Source: Parolsenella massiliensis
GTDB taxonomy: Bacteria > Actinomycetota > Coriobacteriia > Coriobacteriales > Atopobiaceae
Direction of reading: 5' to 3'
NCBI RefSeq assembly: GCF_900143685.1
Contig: NZ_LT671675.1
Location: 967,111-1,031,110, forward strand
DNA length: 64,000 nucleotides
The translations under genes and the position numbers were made by a program. This document shows positions 9,191 to 18,375 of this stretch, one piece after another; position 1 is the stretch's first letter, and the number at the start of each line of letters is the position of its first letter. The notes under the pieces are model-generated. The model did not search any database. It was not told the origin of the DNA and saw only the letters and a list, made by a program, of their open reading frames with translations.

Positions 9191-9760
9191 ATGACGAATT
9201 CGGAGCACATAAAGTCCCTGCCGCGAACCGTGGCATACGTCGGCGCCGTCGACGATCCAAACGCGCTACCAAGCCTTTTGCTCGAGGACTTCGACGACGC
9301 GCTGCATGCCTATGCACATCTCGGCGGTGTTGGGGCGCCCCAACGCGTCGAAGACGCCCGCGATGCCGATGCGGTCGTCTTCGCGACGAGCGCACGTCGC
9401 CCAAGCCTCGTCGAACTGTCGGGCCTCTCCCCCAGCGCGCTCGTCTATGCGCTCATCGCATGTGATGGTGCGGAGACCGACGAGGCCAGGCTCGCCATGG
9501 AGCGGCTGCGCGGCCTTCTCGGGCAATCGGGGGCCGCGCTTGCGGGCTGCGCCCTCATTCCCCTCGCTGGCCGGCTCGAACGACACATGAAAGGTCCCCG
9601 GATGGGACACGCGCGCAGAAACGTCTCCGAGGCCACCGATGAGCTCGTCTTGGCCCTGCACTGCGCCGCCACCCCTGGTGTGATCGAGGTACGCCCACCC
9701 TGGCCGTGTGTCCTCCATCGACTGGGCAACGCCTTGAGGTGCCTGGGGCCTTTCAGCTAG
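9191..9760 (+). CDS. Hypothetical protein, weakly flavoprotein/NAD(P)H-reductase-like
   Basis: About 189 residues from MTNSEHIKSLPRTVAYVGAV. I do not recognise it firmly. The last third (GPRMGHARRNVSEATDELVL ... IEVRPPWPCVLHRLGNALR) resembles the tail of a group of flavodoxin-like NAD(P)H-dependent oxidoreductases in Coriobacteriia, but no flavin-binding motif is visible. The start is uncertain because no strong SD precedes 9191 and an upstream in-frame ATG exists at 9128. It is the only plus-strand gene in this region, divergent from rpsO and convergent with the permease gene. The reading frame stays open past the TAG; see the next entry. Confidence 0.5.
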   Translation: MTNSEHIKSLPRTVAYVGAVDDPNALPSLLLEDFDDALHAYAHLGGVGAPQRVEDARDADAVVFATSARRPSLVELSGLSPSALVYALIACDGAETDEARLAMERLRGLLGQSGAALAGCALIPLAGRLERHMKGPRMGHARRNVSEATDELVLALHCAATPGVIEVRPPWPCVLHRLGNALRCLGPFS

Positions 9761-9910
9761 CCAAAAGCCTCGTCGGGCATGAGCGGCGGCATGCGTGGCT
9801 CAGGGCAGCCGCAGGCACCCGGAGCCGGCAGCACCACGCCCGAGGGACAGGGCCAGATGCCGGGAGGCCAGGAAGGCCAGTCCGGCGGCACGCCCGGACG
9901 CCAAGGCTAG
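9761..9910 (+). other. In-frame Gly/Gln/Pro-rich extension beyond the TAG at 9758
   Basis: After the stop TAG at 9758-9760 the same frame is open for 49 codons to TAG at 9908-9910. It encodes a low-complexity stretch rich in Gly, Gln, Pro and Ser (from MSGGMRGSGQPQAPGAG onward). It reads like a natural disordered tail rather than random sequence. It may be the original C-terminus of the upstream gene separated by a nonsense mutation or base error, a separate tiny ORF, or chance. Its last bases overlap the 3' end of the permease gene on the other strand. Confidence 0.3.
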
Positions 9911-10830
9911 AGGCCCAGTGCCAGCATGACGAGGCCAGCGCAGACGCCGAGCGCGTACATAAGCGCCACGATGGCGACGTTCTCGCATGCGTTGTCATTC
10001 GTACGGAACAGCACGAGGTAGCCGGCACCCCCGGCAACGAGGGTGCCGGCCATCATCGGCGCAAACCCAAGCGCGCCATCAATGTAGAGCTGCGTCACCA
10101 CCACGGATGCCGCGCAGTTGGGGACGAGCCCCACGAGCGCTGAGGCAAACGTCGAGAGAACCGCGTTGCTCGAGAAGAACGTCGCGAGCGCGTCCTCGCC
10201 AACCCAGGCTATGGCCGCATCGAGCAGAAGCGTCACGACGAAGATGAAGACGATGACCTGAGCCGTGCGGTACGCGGAGTTCACGACAACCCACTGCGCA
10301 ATCTGGCCGCGCGTGAGCGGCTCGCCACAGCCACAGCCGCAGGAGTAGGCGGACGGGTCCACATCCTCGCCCACGGCCTCGTCTGCAGCCTCGCCCTCGT
10401 CATCCGCGGCGAGATAGGTGCGGCCAAGCACGAGGCGAAGCACCGCGTCGACGCAGAAGCCCAGGACCACGCCGAGAACCGCCTTCGTGAGAAGGATCCG
10501 AGCGAGCAGGGCGGCATCGAGCTGCTCGGCGAGCAGCAAGGGAACCATCTCGTCAGAAGTGGAGAGGACCACGGCAACGAATGTGCCGAGCGTGGCGATG
10601 CGGTCGGCATACAGCATGGCCCCCATGGCGGAAAAGCCGCACTGCGGAACGATGCCGAGAATGCCGCCAATGAGCGGGCCTGCATGGCCCGCGCGCTGGA
10701 TGGCCGCGTTGGCTCGGTCTCCCGCAAACAGTTCGAGCAGGCTCACGGCAACGTAGGTGAGAAACAGGAACGGCACGAGCTCGGCCGTATCCTTGAGGGC
10801 GTCGATGACGACGTCGAGAACAGCTTGCAT
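9907..10830 (-). CDS. ArsP_2-type permease, putative metal or arsenic efflux
   Basis: 307 residues with about ten membrane spans in two halves, each carrying a similar loop motif (GIVPQCGFSAMGAMLYADRI and VGLVPNCAASVVVTQLYIDG). These paired motifs mark the ArsP_2/DUF2899 family, annotated as arsenic efflux or putative manganese transporter. A Cys-rich segment CGCGCGEP sits in the central cytoplasmic loop beside an acidic stretch and could bind metal. It is transcribed alone, with a palindrome in its upstream region. The substrate cannot be told from sequence. Confidence 0.7.
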   Translation of the reverse strand: MQAVLDVVIDALKDTAELVPFLFLTYVAVSLLELFAGDRANAAIQRAGHAGPLIGGILGIVPQCGFSAMGAMLYADRIATLGTFVAVVLSTSDEMVPLLLAEQLDAALLARILLTKAVLGVVLGFCVDAVLRLVLGRTYLAADDEGEAADEAVGEDVDPSAYSCGCGCGEPLTRGQIAQWVVVNSAYRTAQVIVFIFVVTLLLDAAIAWVGEDALATFFSSNAVLSTFASALVGLVPNCAASVVVTQLYIDGALGFAPMMAGTLVAGGAGYLVLFRTNDNACENVAIVALMYALGVCAGLVMLALGL

Positions 10831-10871
10831 CTTAGGTTGGACCCCCGTCTGAAACGTCTTAACGGGTTGGC

Positions 10872-10893
10872 ATGATAGTCAGCCAGACGTCTG
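10872..10893 (-). promoter_or_regulatory. Candidate promoter with palindromic operator before the permease gene
   Basis: The perfect 10-bp palindrome CAGACGTCTG (10884-10893) lies a few bases upstream of a possible -10 TATCAT (minus strand, 10872-10877), about 45 bp before the start codon. Half-site-like AGACGT and CAGACG repeats occur between it and the gene. This suits a dimeric repressor site; the regulator is unknown. Confidence 0.35.
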
Positions 10894-10971
10894 AATGACT
10901 GCTCACACACTCACCGTGGAGGCGGCTCCACATGCGAGGCGCGACATTGGTGCCAGGGCCGGCTTCCGCCG

Positions 10972-11721
10972 TCACAGGCTGAGCGCGAACTCGAAGGCGC
11001 GAAGGCGCGCGTCGAGGTGCGTCGCGGCCCAGGTGTGAGCCATCGCCAGAAGCAAGCTCGCCATGGACGGGTCGATTTGTGACTCGAGCAACGCATCAAA
11101 CGTCGAACCCACGAGTGCGGCAACCCACGCAAGCGTCGCAGTGTCAACCGGCTCGGCCCCCTCGACCTCACGGGAGCAGCTCTCGCACAGCCCACCGCCC
11201 GCAAGCGCGGAGAACCTCGTGGCCGAGAACTCCCCGCAGGCCACGCATGAGTCCACGACCGGCCGCCAGCCCCCGTGCGAGAGCACCTTGAACACGTAGG
11301 CCGCCACCACCACGTCGAGATGGGGCTGGTCAGGGGCCTGCTCGCAGGCGAGGAGTGCCCGAGAGCAGATGGGGAAGAGAAACGGGTCCGGTGCGTCCTC
11401 GAAGCTCGTGAGCCGGGCCACCTCGCACACGACGCTCGCGGCGCTCACGCGCGCAAGGTCTCCCCTGAGGGATGCGTGCGGGCACGTGAGCTGGGCCTCC
11501 GCGACCACGTCGAGGTTTCGCCCAAGCGCGAGTAGCAGGTCGACCTCGCAGAAGAGCTGCACGCGCGCCGCGAGCTTGCCTCCGGGCTTTCTCGCGCCCT
11601 TTGCCACGGCACGGCCCTGGCAGCCGTCGGCCTCGAGCAGGGTGAGGATGAGGTCGCTCTCGCCCAGCTTGGTTCGGTCGATGACGATGGCCGAGGTATG
11701 GCGCGTGCGTCCGCGGGCCAC
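10972..11721 (-). CDS. recO: DNA repair protein RecO
   Basis: 249 residues from the GTG at 11719-11721, which lies 2 bp after the era stop with GAGG upstream. An upstream ATG would overlap era by about 55 bp. The N-terminal OB fold (TSAIVIDRTKLGESDLILTL, GARKPGGKLAARVQLF) is followed by a helical domain with a four-Cys zinc site (CVACGEF ... CESC). RecO anneals ssDNA and, with RecR, loads RecA onto SSB-coated gaps. It closes the long operon that begins at dnaJ2. The order era-recO is common in Gram-positives. Confidence 0.93.
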   Translation of the reverse strand: MARGRTRHTSAIVIDRTKLGESDLILTLLEADGCQGRAVAKGARKPGGKLAARVQLFCEVDLLLALGRNLDVVAEAQLTCPHASLRGDLARVSAASVVCEVARLTSFEDAPDPFLFPICSRALLACEQAPDQPHLDVVVAAYVFKVLSHGGWRPVVDSCVACGEFSATRFSALAGGGLCESCSREVEGAEPVDTATLAWVAALVGSTFDALLESQIDPSMASLLLAMAHTWAATHLDARLRAFEFALSL

Positions 11722-11723
11722 GG

Positions 11724-12626
11724 CTACTCGGTCGCCTCGTAGCCCAGACGGCGGATCTCGTTCTGGTCGCGACGCCACTGGGGACGCACCTGGACGCGAA
11801 GCTCGAGGTAGACCTTCGCCCCAAGCAGGCGCTCGATGTCGGGGCGAGCGGCCATGCCGATTTTCTTGATCATGGAGCCGCCCTTGCCCACGATGATGCC
11901 CTTCTGGCCGTCACGCTCCACAAGGATCGTGGCGCTCACGCTGGCGTGGCCGTCCTTCTTCCACTCGATGTCGTTGCAGACGACCGCAACGGAGTGCGGG
12001 ACCTCGTCGCGGCAGTTGAGCAGGACCTTCTCGCGAACGAACTCGCTCACGAGGTCCTCCTCGGTGGCATCGGAGTCCATGTCGTCGGGGAACCACTTGG
12101 GGCCCTCCGGGAGCTTCTCGCTCACAAGGGCGAGGAAGGCGTCGACGTTGAAGCCCTCCGTGGCGCTCGTGACGATAATGTCATCGAAGTGCGCGAGCTT
12201 GCTGGCGGCCTCCACCTGGGCCTGCATCTGGTCGGGCTTGGCGATGTCGGCCTTGGTGAGCACGAGGACCTTGGGCGCGTGGGCCTTGTCGACATGGGCG
12301 GCCACCCACTCGTCGCCCGTTCCCACCGGCTTCGTGGCGTCGACGAGCATGGCAACGACGTCGACGTCGGCGAGCTCGCCCAGGGCGGCGCGGTTGAGCT
12401 CCTTGCCCAGCGCGTCCTTGGGCTTGTGAAGGCCCGGGGTGTCAACGATGACGATCTGGCTGCTCGGCGTGTTCACGACCGCGCGCAGGCGCTTTCGCGT
12501 GGTCTGCGCCACGGGGCTCGTGATGGCGATGCGCTGGCCGCACGCGGCGTTGAGCAGCGTGGACTTGCCGGCGTTGGGGCGGCCCACGAGGGCGACGAAC
12601 CCGCTTCTGAACTTGGTGTCAGGCAT
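11724..12626 (-). CDS. era: GTPase Era
   Basis: 300 residues. G1 GRPNAGKSTLLNAACGQ, G3 DTPGLHKP, G4 TKAD and G5 SATEGFNVD are visible, then the C-terminal KH domain (about 215-295) with KGGSMIKKIGMAARPDIERL. Era binds the 3' end of 16S rRNA and checks 30S maturation. Its neighbours ybeY (16S 3' processing), dgkA, phoH and recO form the standard cluster. The SD AGGAG overlaps the dgkA stop codon region, so translation is probably coupled. Confidence 0.97.
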   Translation of the reverse strand: MPDTKFRSGFVALVGRPNAGKSTLLNAACGQRIAITSPVAQTTRKRLRAVVNTPSSQIVIVDTPGLHKPKDALGKELNRAALGELADVDVVAMLVDATKPVGTGDEWVAAHVDKAHAPKVLVLTKADIAKPDQMQAQVEAASKLAHFDDIIVTSATEGFNVDAFLALVSEKLPEGPKWFPDDMDSDATEEDLVSEFVREKVLLNCRDEVPHSVAVVCNDIEWKKDGHASVSATILVERDGQKGIIVGKGGSMIKKIGMAARPDIERLLGAKVYLELRVQVRPQWRRDQNEIRRLGYEATE

Positions 12627-12635
12627 GTGTGTCTC

Positions 12636-13019
12636 CTAGAGGAACTTCTCGATGAGGGCGGAACCGATCGTGATGATGCCCGCAGCCGCGACGAACACGC
12701 ACAGCACCCACACGGCGGCTGCGGCGATGTCCTTGGCGCGGCCCGCCAGGGGATGATACTCGGGCGAGACGAGGTCCACGATGGTCTCGATGGAGGTGTT
12801 GACCAGCTCTGCGCACAGCACGACGCCGCAGCACAGAAGCACGATGCCCCAGCGCACCGCGTCAAGCCCCGCGATGAGACCGGCAACGACCGCAAGCACG
12901 AACCCCGCGAGCATCACCTTGATGTTGCGTTCGCTTCTGATGGCGAACCTGAAGCCCTGAAAGGCGAAGCCGAAGCTCTTGCGAAACGAGGGGTGATTCT
13001 CCTTCGATCCCGGGATCAT
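12636..13019 (-). CDS. dgkA: Diacylglycerol kinase family protein (undecaprenol kinase type)
   Basis: 127 residues, a small trimeric-type integral membrane kinase. The N-terminal segment SFGFAFQGFRFAIRSERN, three membrane spans and the catalytic motif CAELVNTSIETIVDLVSPEY (Glu and Asn of the ENT-like site) mark the DgkA family. In Gram-positives this enzyme phosphorylates undecaprenol for recycling into cell-wall carrier lipid more than diacylglycerol. Its ATG overlaps the ybeY stop by 4 bp. Family is firm; substrate is inferred. Confidence 0.9.
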   Translation of the reverse strand: MIPGSKENHPSFRKSFGFAFQGFRFAIRSERNIKVMLAGFVLAVVAGLIAGLDAVRWGIVLLCCGVVLCAELVNTSIETIVDLVSPEYHPLAGRAKDIAAAAVWVLCVFVAAAGIITIGSALIEKFL

Positions 13020-13557
13020 GCGCCCTCACCGCCTTCAGCATCATTCGCTGAGGCAGGAAGAGGCGTGTCGTCGTCGTGACGCGTCGTGGCTACGTGGACG
13101 ACCTCGCGCCCGCAGGCAAGCGCGAGAAGCTCATCCTCGCGCGCCTCCATGACGCGGGCATCGCGTTCCTCGATGTGATCGTAACCAAGCAGGTGGAGCA
13201 GCGAGTGGATGGCCATGAGGCGCGTCTCGTCCGCGGGCGTGGTGCCAAAGCGGGCGCTCTGGGCGGCAAGGACGGCGGGGGCCATCGCGATGTCGCCGAG
13301 CTCGCAGGGCTCTTCCGGCCCCAGGTCGGGGTCATCGGGACGCTCGCACTCGAGCGAGATGACGTCCGTGGGCGCCTCGATGCCGCGCCACTCGCCATTG
13401 AGCGCCTGCATGGACTGCTCGCCAAGCACGCTTACGGACACGAGGCAGGTGCGCTCGACGCCCTCCTCGGAAAGCACGAGGTCGAACACGCGAGAGAGCT
13501 CGTCCTCGCTGATGGCGAGCTCGCAACCCTCCTCGCAGTACAGGTTGATCGATGCGC

Positions 13558-13561
<4 letters not shown>
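13016..13561 (-). CDS. ybeY: Endoribonuclease YbeY
   Basis: 181 residues with the zinc motif HSLLHLLGYDHIEERDARVM (HxxxHxxGxDH). YbeY takes part in 16S rRNA 3'-end maturation and 70S quality control. The conserved TDVISLE segment that opens the family's core is at residues 69-75. It overlaps phoH upstream (4 bp) and dgkA downstream (4 bp), so the genes are translationally coupled. The tail after the zinc motif is about 30 residues longer than in the shortest homologues. Confidence 0.95.
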
Positions 13562-14556
<995 letters not shown>

Positions 14557-14564
14557 ATCATACG

Positions 14565-15824
14565 TCAGCTTCGGGCGTCAAGCATGCCGCTGGCATCAAG
14601 CCCATGGGGCACGAGCCAGGCGAGCTGCCCCGCAAGGCCGGGGTCAGTGCGGACGCGCACGCCACTACCCGTCGTGCCAAGGCAGCCCCGCTCGCATAGG
14701 ACGAGTTGTCGCGTGCCCACGAGCCCGCGTGCGTGCTCGCTCGCAAGGGCGTGGGAGAGCTGACGCATGATTCGAGAGCGCTCGGCGCTCGTATGCGCGT
14801 CCACCTGCCCGTCCATCTGGGCCGCCGGAGTGCCGGGGCGCCTCGAATAGCGAAAGACGTGCATGCCGCTAAGCCCGAGCTCGCGACAGGTGGCGAGGCT
14901 CCGCTCGAACTCCTCGTCCGTCTCGCCGGGAAAGCCGACGATGACGTCGGTGGAAAGCGCAAGCCCAGGGACCGCGTCAATCGCCTGCGAGGCCATCTGG
15001 GCATACTCGCGGACCGAGTATGGGCGGCCCATGCGCCGCAACGTGGCATCGCAGCCGCTCTGCAGCGGCACATGCAGAAACGGGGCCACGCGACCGCCCG
15101 AGCCCGCCATGACCTCGAGCAACTCCGGCGTGACGCCAGCCGGCTCCACGGAGGAAAGCCTCGCCCTGCCGATACCTGTCTGGGCAAGGATCAGCGAAAG
15201 CAGCGACGCCAGCGTCACGGACCCGCAACGATATCGGCCCAGATCGATGCCCGTGAGAACGACCTCGCGTGCGCCATCGGCCTCGAGACGCCTGACGCGC
15301 TCAATGACGTCGACGGCGTCAAGCGAGCGCGCCGGGCCCCGCGCCTTCCAGACGATGCAGTACGTGCAGCGCCGGTCGCAGCCGTCCTGGATCTTGAGCC
15401 CGGGGCGCATCCGCCCCGTGGGGGTCACGGGCGCGGCACCACAGACAGCGCGAGGCGAACTGAGAGGCGAGGGCTCGGCGGCCCTGTCCGCAAGCTCGAG
15501 AACGCGCGACGCCACGCGATCCTTGTCGGGCTCCACCATGACGCACGGATCGGTCTCGAGTAGCTCGTCGGCAAACAGCGTCGCGGCACACCCGGTCGCC
15601 ACGACGAGGCGAACGCCGGGACGCGAGGCCGCATGCCTCACCGCGTGACGCGCCTTGGCCTGGGCCTCGGCCGTGACGGCGCACGTGTTCACGACCACGG
15701 CCTCGGCCCCGTCCTCGTCAACGAGCTCGCAGCCATGGGACGCGAGCTCGCGCGCCATCGCGTCGAGCTCGGCCCTGTTGACTCGACAGCCCAGGTTGAC
15801 GAGGGCAACGCGAGCGTGGCCCAT
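14565..15824 (-). CDS. mtaB: tRNA t6A37 methylthiotransferase MtaB
   Basis: 419 residues from the ATG at 15822-15824. The N-terminal UPF0004 domain carries three Cys of the auxiliary cluster (LGCRVNRAE, NTCAVT, ATGCAAT). The radical SAM domain has CDRRCTYCIV and VLTGIDLGRY, and a TRAM-like C-terminus follows. MtaB turns t6A37 of ANN-decoding tRNAs into ms2t6A. The start overlaps the dnaJ stop (TAATG), showing coupling; the frame is open much further upstream but that would lie inside dnaJ. A chaperone-MTTase pair like this is common in Gram-positives. Confidence 0.92.
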   Translation of the reverse strand: MGHARVALVNLGCRVNRAELDAMARELASHGCELVDEDGAEAVVVNTCAVTAEAQAKARHAVRHAASRPGVRLVVATGCAATLFADELLETDPCVMVEPDKDRVASRVLELADRAAEPSPLSSPRAVCGAAPVTPTGRMRPGLKIQDGCDRRCTYCIVWKARGPARSLDAVDVIERVRRLEADGAREVVLTGIDLGRYRCGSVTLASLLSLILAQTGIGRARLSSVEPAGVTPELLEVMAGSGGRVAPFLHVPLQSGCDATLRRMGRPYSVREYAQMASQAIDAVPGLALSTDVIVGFPGETDEEFERSLATCRELGLSGMHVFRYSRRPGTPAAQMDGQVDAHTSAERSRIMRQLSHALASEHARGLVGTRQLVLCERGCLGTTGSGVRVRTDPGLAGQLAWLVPHGLDASGMLDARS

Positions 15825-16990
15825 TACTTGCCGTGCTTGGGCCTGGCAGAGGCCGCGCGCCCGTGCTTGTGCCCAAAGAGCCCCTCGATGCCACCTTCGG
15901 ACTTCTCGCCCACGCGCTCGCCACGCTCGGCGGCGATGTCGCGGATCTGCTCGAGCTGCTTGGCCGAGAGGTCGGTGGGGACCACGACGTTGAGGACCAC
16001 GACGAGCTTGCCGCGGGCATGGGAGCCCTGGCGGGGCATGCCATAGCCCTCGACTTCGATGTGCTGGGCGTTCTGACTGCCGGCAGGTACGCTCACGCTC
16101 ACGTGCTCGTCTGCCATGATGCCCTCGACGTCGAGCGTGCAGCCGCACATGGCCTCAATCGCAGTGACGTCCTCCATGCAGTACAGGTCGTCGCCCTCGC
16201 GCTGGAAGCGCTCGCCCTCGACGACCTCGACGCGAACGATGAGGTCACCGGACCTGTCGCCACGGATGCCCGCCTCGCCAAAGCCCTCGACCTTGAGCGA
16301 TTGGCCGGAGTGGACGCCAGCGGGGATGTCCACCTTGACGGTCTCGTGGTTGGGCGTGCGTCCCTGGCCGCCGCAAGTCTCGCAGGGGTGGTCGATGGAG
16401 TGGCCGGTGCCGTGGCAGACCGGGCACTCGCTCTGCGTCTGCATCTGGCCGAGGATGGTCTGCTGGACCGTCACCACGCGGCCCGTGCCATGGCAGCGCG
16501 AGCAGGTCGTGACGTGGCCTCCCTCGGCGCAGCCGCTCCCGTTGCAGTCGTCGCAGGGTGCAAGGCGGTCGTAGGCAACGGTCTTCGTGCAGCCCGCCGC
16601 GGCCTCGGCAAGCGTGACGCGCAGCGTAATGCCCATGTCGCGACCGGCCGTGCGAGCGGCGCGACCGCCTGCGGCCCCTCCGCCAAAGAACGAGGAGAAG
16701 ATGTCGTCCATGCCAAAGCCGCCGAAGATGTCGGAGACGTCGACACCGCCACCGCCAAAGCCGCTGGGGCCATCGGGATCGCCATAGCGGTCATAGTTGG
16801 CGCGCTTGCGCTCGTCGGAGAGCACGGAGTAGGCCTCGTTGACCTCCTTGAACTTCTCCTCGGCATCCGGAGCCTTGTTGACGTCCGGGTGCAGCGTGCG
16901 TGCCTTCTTGAGAAAGGCGCGCTTGATGGTCCTTGCGTCGGCGTCGCGAGAGACGCCCAGCACCTCGTAATAGTCTGCCTTAGCTTCCAC
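15824..16990 (-). CDS. dnaJ: Chaperone protein DnaJ
   Basis: 388 residues. J domain with HPD (residues 4-68), a Gly/Phe-rich linker holding [17 protein letters not shown], four CxxCxGxG zinc repeats ([32 protein letters not shown]) and the two C-terminal substrate domains. It is the canonical type I DnaJ partner of DnaK. A second DnaJ-like gene is immediately upstream on the same strand, and mtaB downstream overlaps by one base. No CIRCE or HAIR element was recognised nearby, so heat-shock control is not shown. Confidence 0.96.
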   Translation of the reverse strand: MEAKADYYEVLGVSRDADARTIKRAFLKKARTLHPDVNKAPDAEEKFKEVNEAYSVLSDERKRANYDRYGDPDGPSGFGGGGVDVSDIFGGFGMDDIFSSFFGGGAAGGRAARTAGRDMGITLRVTLAEAAAGCTKTVAYDRLAPCDDCNGSGCAEGGHVTTCSRCHGTGRVVTVQQTILGQMQTQSECPVCHGTGHSIDHPCETCGGQGRTPNHETVKVDIPAGVHSGQSLKVEGFGEAGIRGDRSGDLIVRVEVVEGERFQREGDDLYCMEDVTAIEAMCGCTLDVEGIMADEHVSVSVPAGSQNAQHIEVEGYGMPRQGSHARGKLVVVLNVVVPTDLSAKQLEQIRDIAAERGERVGEKSEGGIEGLFGHKHGRAASARPKHGK

Positions 16991-17059
16991 GCTCGTAGTT
17001 CTCGCTTCCCTCTTGAAACCAACAAACGGATGGGGCGGCGACGCGCCGCCCGAGATTGC

Positions 17060-18175
17060 CTAGTAGAGACGGCCCCGGTAGCCCGCCGTGCCAAAGCCGG
17101 ACATGCAGGAGACCATGAGCGCCATGAACACCGCGATGGTGGCCGCGTTCATGAAGCCGTTCACGAAGTAGCGCCACGCGTTCTTCCACCAGACGGACGC
17201 ATGGTGGAGCACGCCACCGCCCTTGGCGACAAGCACGAGGCCGATGACGAGCGGGATCCCCACGATGACGGAGAGCTGCGCGAGCACGTTGAGAAGCACG
17301 CCCAGCACCAAGAACGGCATGGCGAAGCCGATCATCTGGAAGCCCTGCGCGGCCTGGGGCTGCAGGCGCTCGCTTGGCACGCCCACGCGGCACACGAAGT
17401 CTCCCGTGGAGGAGCCGTTCGTGCCGGCGTTGCCCATGCCGGGTACGCGCACGGTGTCACCGTCATGGCTCCCGGCGGGAATGTCCACGACGACTTCGCT
17501 CGCCGAAAGCACGCGACCCGTGCCTCCGCAGGCGTCGCACGGGTCGACCACGACACGGCCCGACCCCTCGCACTCGGGGCAGACCATGTTCATGACGCCC
17601 AGACCCAGAAGGCTCGCGAGGTCAACCGAGATGTGGCCGGTGCCACCGCATGTGGGGCAGGTCCTCGCGTGGTCCGCGTGAACCGAACCCGCGCCGTGGC
17701 AGACGTCGCAGGCGACGTAGCGCTGGTAGGTGACGCCACGGCGCACGCCCTCCTTGGCCTGCTTGTCGTCGATGTCAAGCTGGTAGACGACGTCCCCGCC
17801 CGCCTTGGGGTTGTAGGCGCGGCTGCGACGCGAGCCCGCCTGGGGACCGGCGCCCGCCGCACCGAACGGCCAGCCCCAAAAGCCACCCATGCCGGCGAAC
17901 GGGTCGCCCTGCGGCTGGCTCGGCGAGCCGTACGAGGCGCCCGCGAAGGGGTTGCCGGACTGCATCGCGTCATAGCGACGGCGCTTGTCGGGGTCTGAGA
18001 GCACGGCGTAGGCCTCGGAGATCTCCTTGAACTTCTCCTCGGCGCCCGGCTCCTTGTTGATGTCGGGGTGATACTTGCGCGCGAGCTTCTGGAACGCCTT
18101 GCGAATCGTCGCGTCGTCCGCGTCATGCTCGACGCCAAGGATGGCGTAGTAGTCCTTGTCGTTCATGGATGCCAT
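17060..18175 (-). CDS. DnaJ-like protein with zinc fingers and a membrane C-terminus
   Basis: 371 residues from [21 protein letters not shown] domain with HPD, a Gly/Pro-rich linker and four zinc repeats ([32 protein letters not shown]) match type I DnaJ. The substrate domain is cut to about 50 residues and replaced by hydrophobic spans ([37 protein letters not shown]; a last one near the C-terminus). It is therefore probably membrane-anchored, with the J domain in the cytosol. It starts the operon containing dnaJ and mtaB. The ATG at 18175 is chosen for GGGAG upstream; M4 is an alternative. Confidence 0.8.
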   Translation of the reverse strand: MASMNDKDYYAILGVEHDADDATIRKAFQKLARKYHPDINKEPGAEEKFKEISEAYAVLSDPDKRRRYDAMQSGNPFAGASYGSPSQPQGDPFAGMGGFWGWPFGAAGAGPQAGSRRSRAYNPKAGGDVVYQLDIDDKQAKEGVRRGVTYQRYVACDVCHGAGSVHADHARTCPTCGGTGHISVDLASLLGLGVMNMVCPECEGSGRVVVDPCDACGGTGRVLSASEVVVDIPAGSHDGDTVRVPGMGNAGTNGSSTGDFVCRVGVPSERLQPQAAQGFQMIGFAMPFLVLGVLLNVLAQLSVIVGIPLVIGLVLVAKGGGVLHHASVWWKNAWRYFVNGFMNAATIAVFMALMVSCMSGFGTAGYRGRLY

Positions 18176-18375
18176 GCTCGGATGGGCTCCCGTCTCGTGT
18201 CGATGGGCCTCGAGGGGTCCTCGGAGGCGCACGTATGCTCGACATTCTACCCAAACACACGCAGGGCCCACATGCCGGCCGGCACATATCTGATACGCTT
18301 TCTTCGTATGTGCCTGCGCGCCCGAGCGCGGCGCAACCCCTCACGCATCAGCCACCGCTACCAGGAGGTATCCAG
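18176..18375. promoter_or_regulatory. Divergent intergenic region dnaJ2/ettA
   Basis: Two hundred bases between divergent genes must hold promoters for both. A possible minus-strand -10 TAGAAT lies at 18244-18249. For ettA the region near 18285-18300 (CATATCTGATACGC) is a candidate, without a clear -35. The ettA SD AGGAGGT is at 18363-18369. Confidence 0.4.
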
